This document shows, piece by piece, positions 62,436 through 64,000 of a DNA stretch of 64,000 nt; positions within the stretch are counted from its first letter, which is position 1; each line of letters starts with the position of its first letter. The DNA is from Pseudomonas putida. GTDB lineage: Bacteria; Pseudomonadota; Gammaproteobacteria; Pseudomonadales; Pseudomonadaceae. The stretch lies in the NCBI RefSeq assembly GCF_028682475.1, contig NZ_JANHLE010000024.1, positions 1-64,000 of the forward strand, written 5' to 3'. Both the position numbers and the translations under genes were made by a program. The notes under the pieces are model-generated. The model had not been told where the DNA came from. It did no database searches and saw only the letters and a program-made list of their open reading frames with translations.

Positions 62436-63341
62436 ATGCGTCGCTACATCCGCCTGCCTCTGATTTTCCTGGTTGTCAGCCTGTTGGCTGTGCTTGTACT
62501 TGCAGCGGCGGGGCAGCATTACCGCTTGTTCGAGCGCGGTTGGTTCAATTTCAAGACCTGGTGGCAACCCTCGGAGTTGAGCATCGGTCTGGACCAGTAC
62601 CGCGTAAGCATTGAAGCGCAGCCCCTTGAAGGGCTGAATGACGATATCTCCGCACTCACCTTCGACCCTGACCGCCAAAGCCTGTTCACCGTGACCAATC
62701 AGCGTTCCGAGTTGATTGAACTGTCGCTGGATGGGCGTGTACTGCGGCGGATTCCGCTCACCGGTTTCGGCGATCCCGAGGCGGTCGAGTATGTCGGCCC
62801 CGGCAGCTATGTGATCACCGACGAGCGGCAGCAGCGCCTGATTCGCGTGCACCTCGACGACAACACGCAATCGCTGGATGCCAAAGAGGCCGAGCAACTG
62901 ACCTTGGGCATCGGCCTGAACGGCAACAAGGGCTTCGAGGGCCTGGCCTACGACTCGGTGGGCAAGCGCCTGTTCGTGGCTAAAGAACGCGACCCGATGT
63001 TGATCTATGAGGTGCATGGCTTTCCTCATGACAACCCAGAGCAGCCTTATGCAGTGCATGTAGTACAGGACCAGAAGCGTGATTCACGGCTGTTTGTGCG
63101 TGATCTGTCGAGCTTGCAGTTCGATGAACGCAGCGGGCATCTGCTGGCGTTGTCGGATGAGTCGCAGCTGGTGCTGGAACTGGATGTGAAGGGCAAGCCA
63201 CTGAGCAGCCTGTCACTGCGCAAGGGCTTTCAGGGCCTGAAGCAGAGTGTGCCGCAGGCTGAAGGCATCGCCATGGACGATGCCGGGACCATATACCTGG
63301 TCAGTGAGCCGAACCTGTTTTACGTGTTCAAGAAACCTTGA
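62436..63341 (+). CDS. SdiA-regulated-domain (YjiK-like) beta-propeller protein, copy 2
   Basis: A 301-aa paralogue of the preceding gene: N-terminal anchor (about residues 6-26), then DDISALTFDPDRQSLFTV and an almost identical C-terminus (AEGIAMDDAGTIYLVSEPNLFYVFKKP). The gap of 68 bp suggests one transcript. Its last 14 bp overlap the 3' end of the convergent rpiA. Whether the two copies differ in ligand is unknown. Confidence 0.82.
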   Translation: MRRYIRLPLIFLVVSLLAVLVLAAAGQHYRLFERGWFNFKTWWQPSELSIGLDQYRVSIEAQPLEGLNDDISALTFDPDRQSLFTVTNQRSELIELSLDGRVLRRIPLTGFGDPEAVEYVGPGSYVITDERQQRLIRVHLDDNTQSLDAKEAEQLTLGIGLNGNKGFEGLAYDSVGKRLFVAKERDPMLIYEVHGFPHDNPEQPYAVHVVQDQKRDSRLFVRDLSSLQFDERSGHLLALSDESQLVLELDVKGKPLSSLSLRKGFQGLKQSVPQAEGIAMDDAGTIYLVSEPNLFYVFKKP

Positions 63342-64000
63342 GGGTTTTCACCCCTTCAGAAGTCCCCAGCAACAGCAGATCCGCCGGCCGCGCTGCGAAC
63401 AGGCCGTTGGTGACCACGCCAACAATGGCATTGATCTGGCTTTCCAGTTCCACCGGGTTGGTGATCTGCAGGTTGTGCACATCGAGGATGATGTTGCCGT
63501 TGTCGGTGACCACGCCTTCACGATAGACCGGGTCGCCGCCCAGCTTGACCAGCTGACGTGCGACATGACTGCGGGCCATCGGGATCACTTCGACCGGCAG
63601 CGGGAAGGCGCCCAGCACCGGCACCAGCTTGCTGGCGTCGGCGATGCAGATGAAGGTCTTGGCCACCGCGGCAACGATCTTTTCGCGGGTCAGGGCCGCG
63701 CCACCGCCTTTGATCAGGTTCAGGTGCTCGTCGCTTTCGTCGGCGCCGTCGACATAGAACTCCAGGTCGCTGACGGTGTTCAGCTCATACACCGGAATAC
63801 CATGACCCTTCAGGCGTGCAGCGGTCGCTTCGGAACTGGCCACAGCGCCATCGAAGGCAGCCTTGTGCTGGGCCAGGGCGTCGATGAAGCAGTTGGCGGT
63901 CGAGCCGGTGCCGACGCCGACGATGCTCTTGTCGTCGAGCTTGGGCAGAATGAAATCGACAGCGGCCTGGGCGACAGCCTGTTTGAGTTGGTCCTGGGTC
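63328..64000 (-). CDS. rpiA: Ribose-5-phosphate isomerase A (start codon at window edge)
   Basis: Interconverts ribose-5-phosphate and ribulose-5-phosphate in the pentose phosphate pathway. Only the first two bases of the ATG fall outside the window; full length would be 224 aa, normal for RpiA. IVGVGTGSTANCFIDAL binds phosphate, DGADE (in FYVDGADESDE) and LIKGGGAALTREKIVA are active-site motifs with the catalytic Asp and Lys. Its 3' end overlaps the convergent propeller gene by 14 bp. Confidence 0.95.
   Translation of the reverse strand, partial: TQDQLKQAVAQAAVDFILPKLDDKSIVGVGTGSTANCFIDALAQHKAAFDGAVASSEATAARLKGHGIPVYELNTVSDLEFYVDGADESDEHLNLIKGGGAALTREKIVAAVAKTFICIADASKLVPVLGAFPLPVEVIPMARSHVARQLVKLGGDPVYREGVVTDNGNIILDVHNLQITNPVELESQINAIVGVVTNGLFAARPADLLLLGTSEGVKTLKVS

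Overview
The window looks like chromosomal DNA of a Pseudomonas of the P. putida group. It is GC-rich, its gene neighbourhoods (gabD-gabT, sbp-cysTWA, serA-D2HGDH-rpiA) are typical of the genus, and it carries many copies of the P. putida-type REP palindrome (core GCGGGCTTGCCCCGC). The species cannot be fixed from the sequence alone. No insertion sequence, prophage, integrase or CRISPR array is visible, and almost everything reads as core or stable accessory genome.

Layout. (1) 1-8.0 kb: the N-terminal end of a giant LapA-type biofilm adhesin (minus strand, cut by the window edge, with the LapG cleavage motif TAAG), divergent from its type I secretion system lapE-lapB-lapC. (2) 8.2-12.5 kb: a TauD-like dioxygenase with an SsuABC/TauABC-like ABC transporter, then a convergent WYL regulator. 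(3) 12.7-18.6 kb: a Sel1-repeat protein, then a tightly overlapping marR-FUSC-DUF1656-HlyD-NodT efflux operon. (4) 18.7-26.1 kb: an NfeD/stomatin pair, small hypothetical genes, a structured leader upstream of a DUF6124-like gene, a three-gene envelope operon and tRNA-Arg(CCG). (5) 26.3-29.3 kb: gabD-gabT (davD-davT), with a terminator and the probable gabT RNA motif between them. (6) 29.4-35.0 kb: c-di-GMP and signalling genes (a pseudo-receiver-HDOD protein, PAS-GGDEF, PAS-GGDEF-EAL) around a fatty-acid desaturase. (7) 35.2-50.1 kb: a sulfur-centred block comprising oscA-sbp-cysTWA, a TonB-dependent receptor, tonB-exbB-exbD, an RBBP9-type hydrolase with an unusual sigma54-activator-like protein, an orphan MetQ-like binding protein and a four-gene polar amino-acid ABC operon. 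(8) 50.2-57.7 kb: a penicillin-acylase-type amidase, a DUF6436 thioredoxin-like protein, lipase-like and small conserved genes. (9) 57.8-64 kb: serA divergent from D-2-hydroxyglutarate dehydrogenase, an FAH-family enzyme, two tandem SdiA-regulated-like propeller proteins and rpiA (its start codon lies at the window edge).

The most coherent new observation is an AT-rich promoter element of about 40 bp. It is 30/40 identical, without gaps, between the start of the dioxygenase/ABC operon (8057-8096) and the amino-acid ABC operon (47009-47048). Degenerate versions lie upstream of oscA-sbp-cysTWA, tonB-exbBD and the hydrolase/sigma54-like pair. This suggests that several dispersed loci, including the uncharacterised receptor, activator and ABC systems, form one sulfur-starvation regulon. 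Other points are the altered GAHSGA loop and missing HTH of the sigma54-like protein, a receiver domain lacking its phospho-acceptor Asp, and the structured 23.4-23.7 kb leader.
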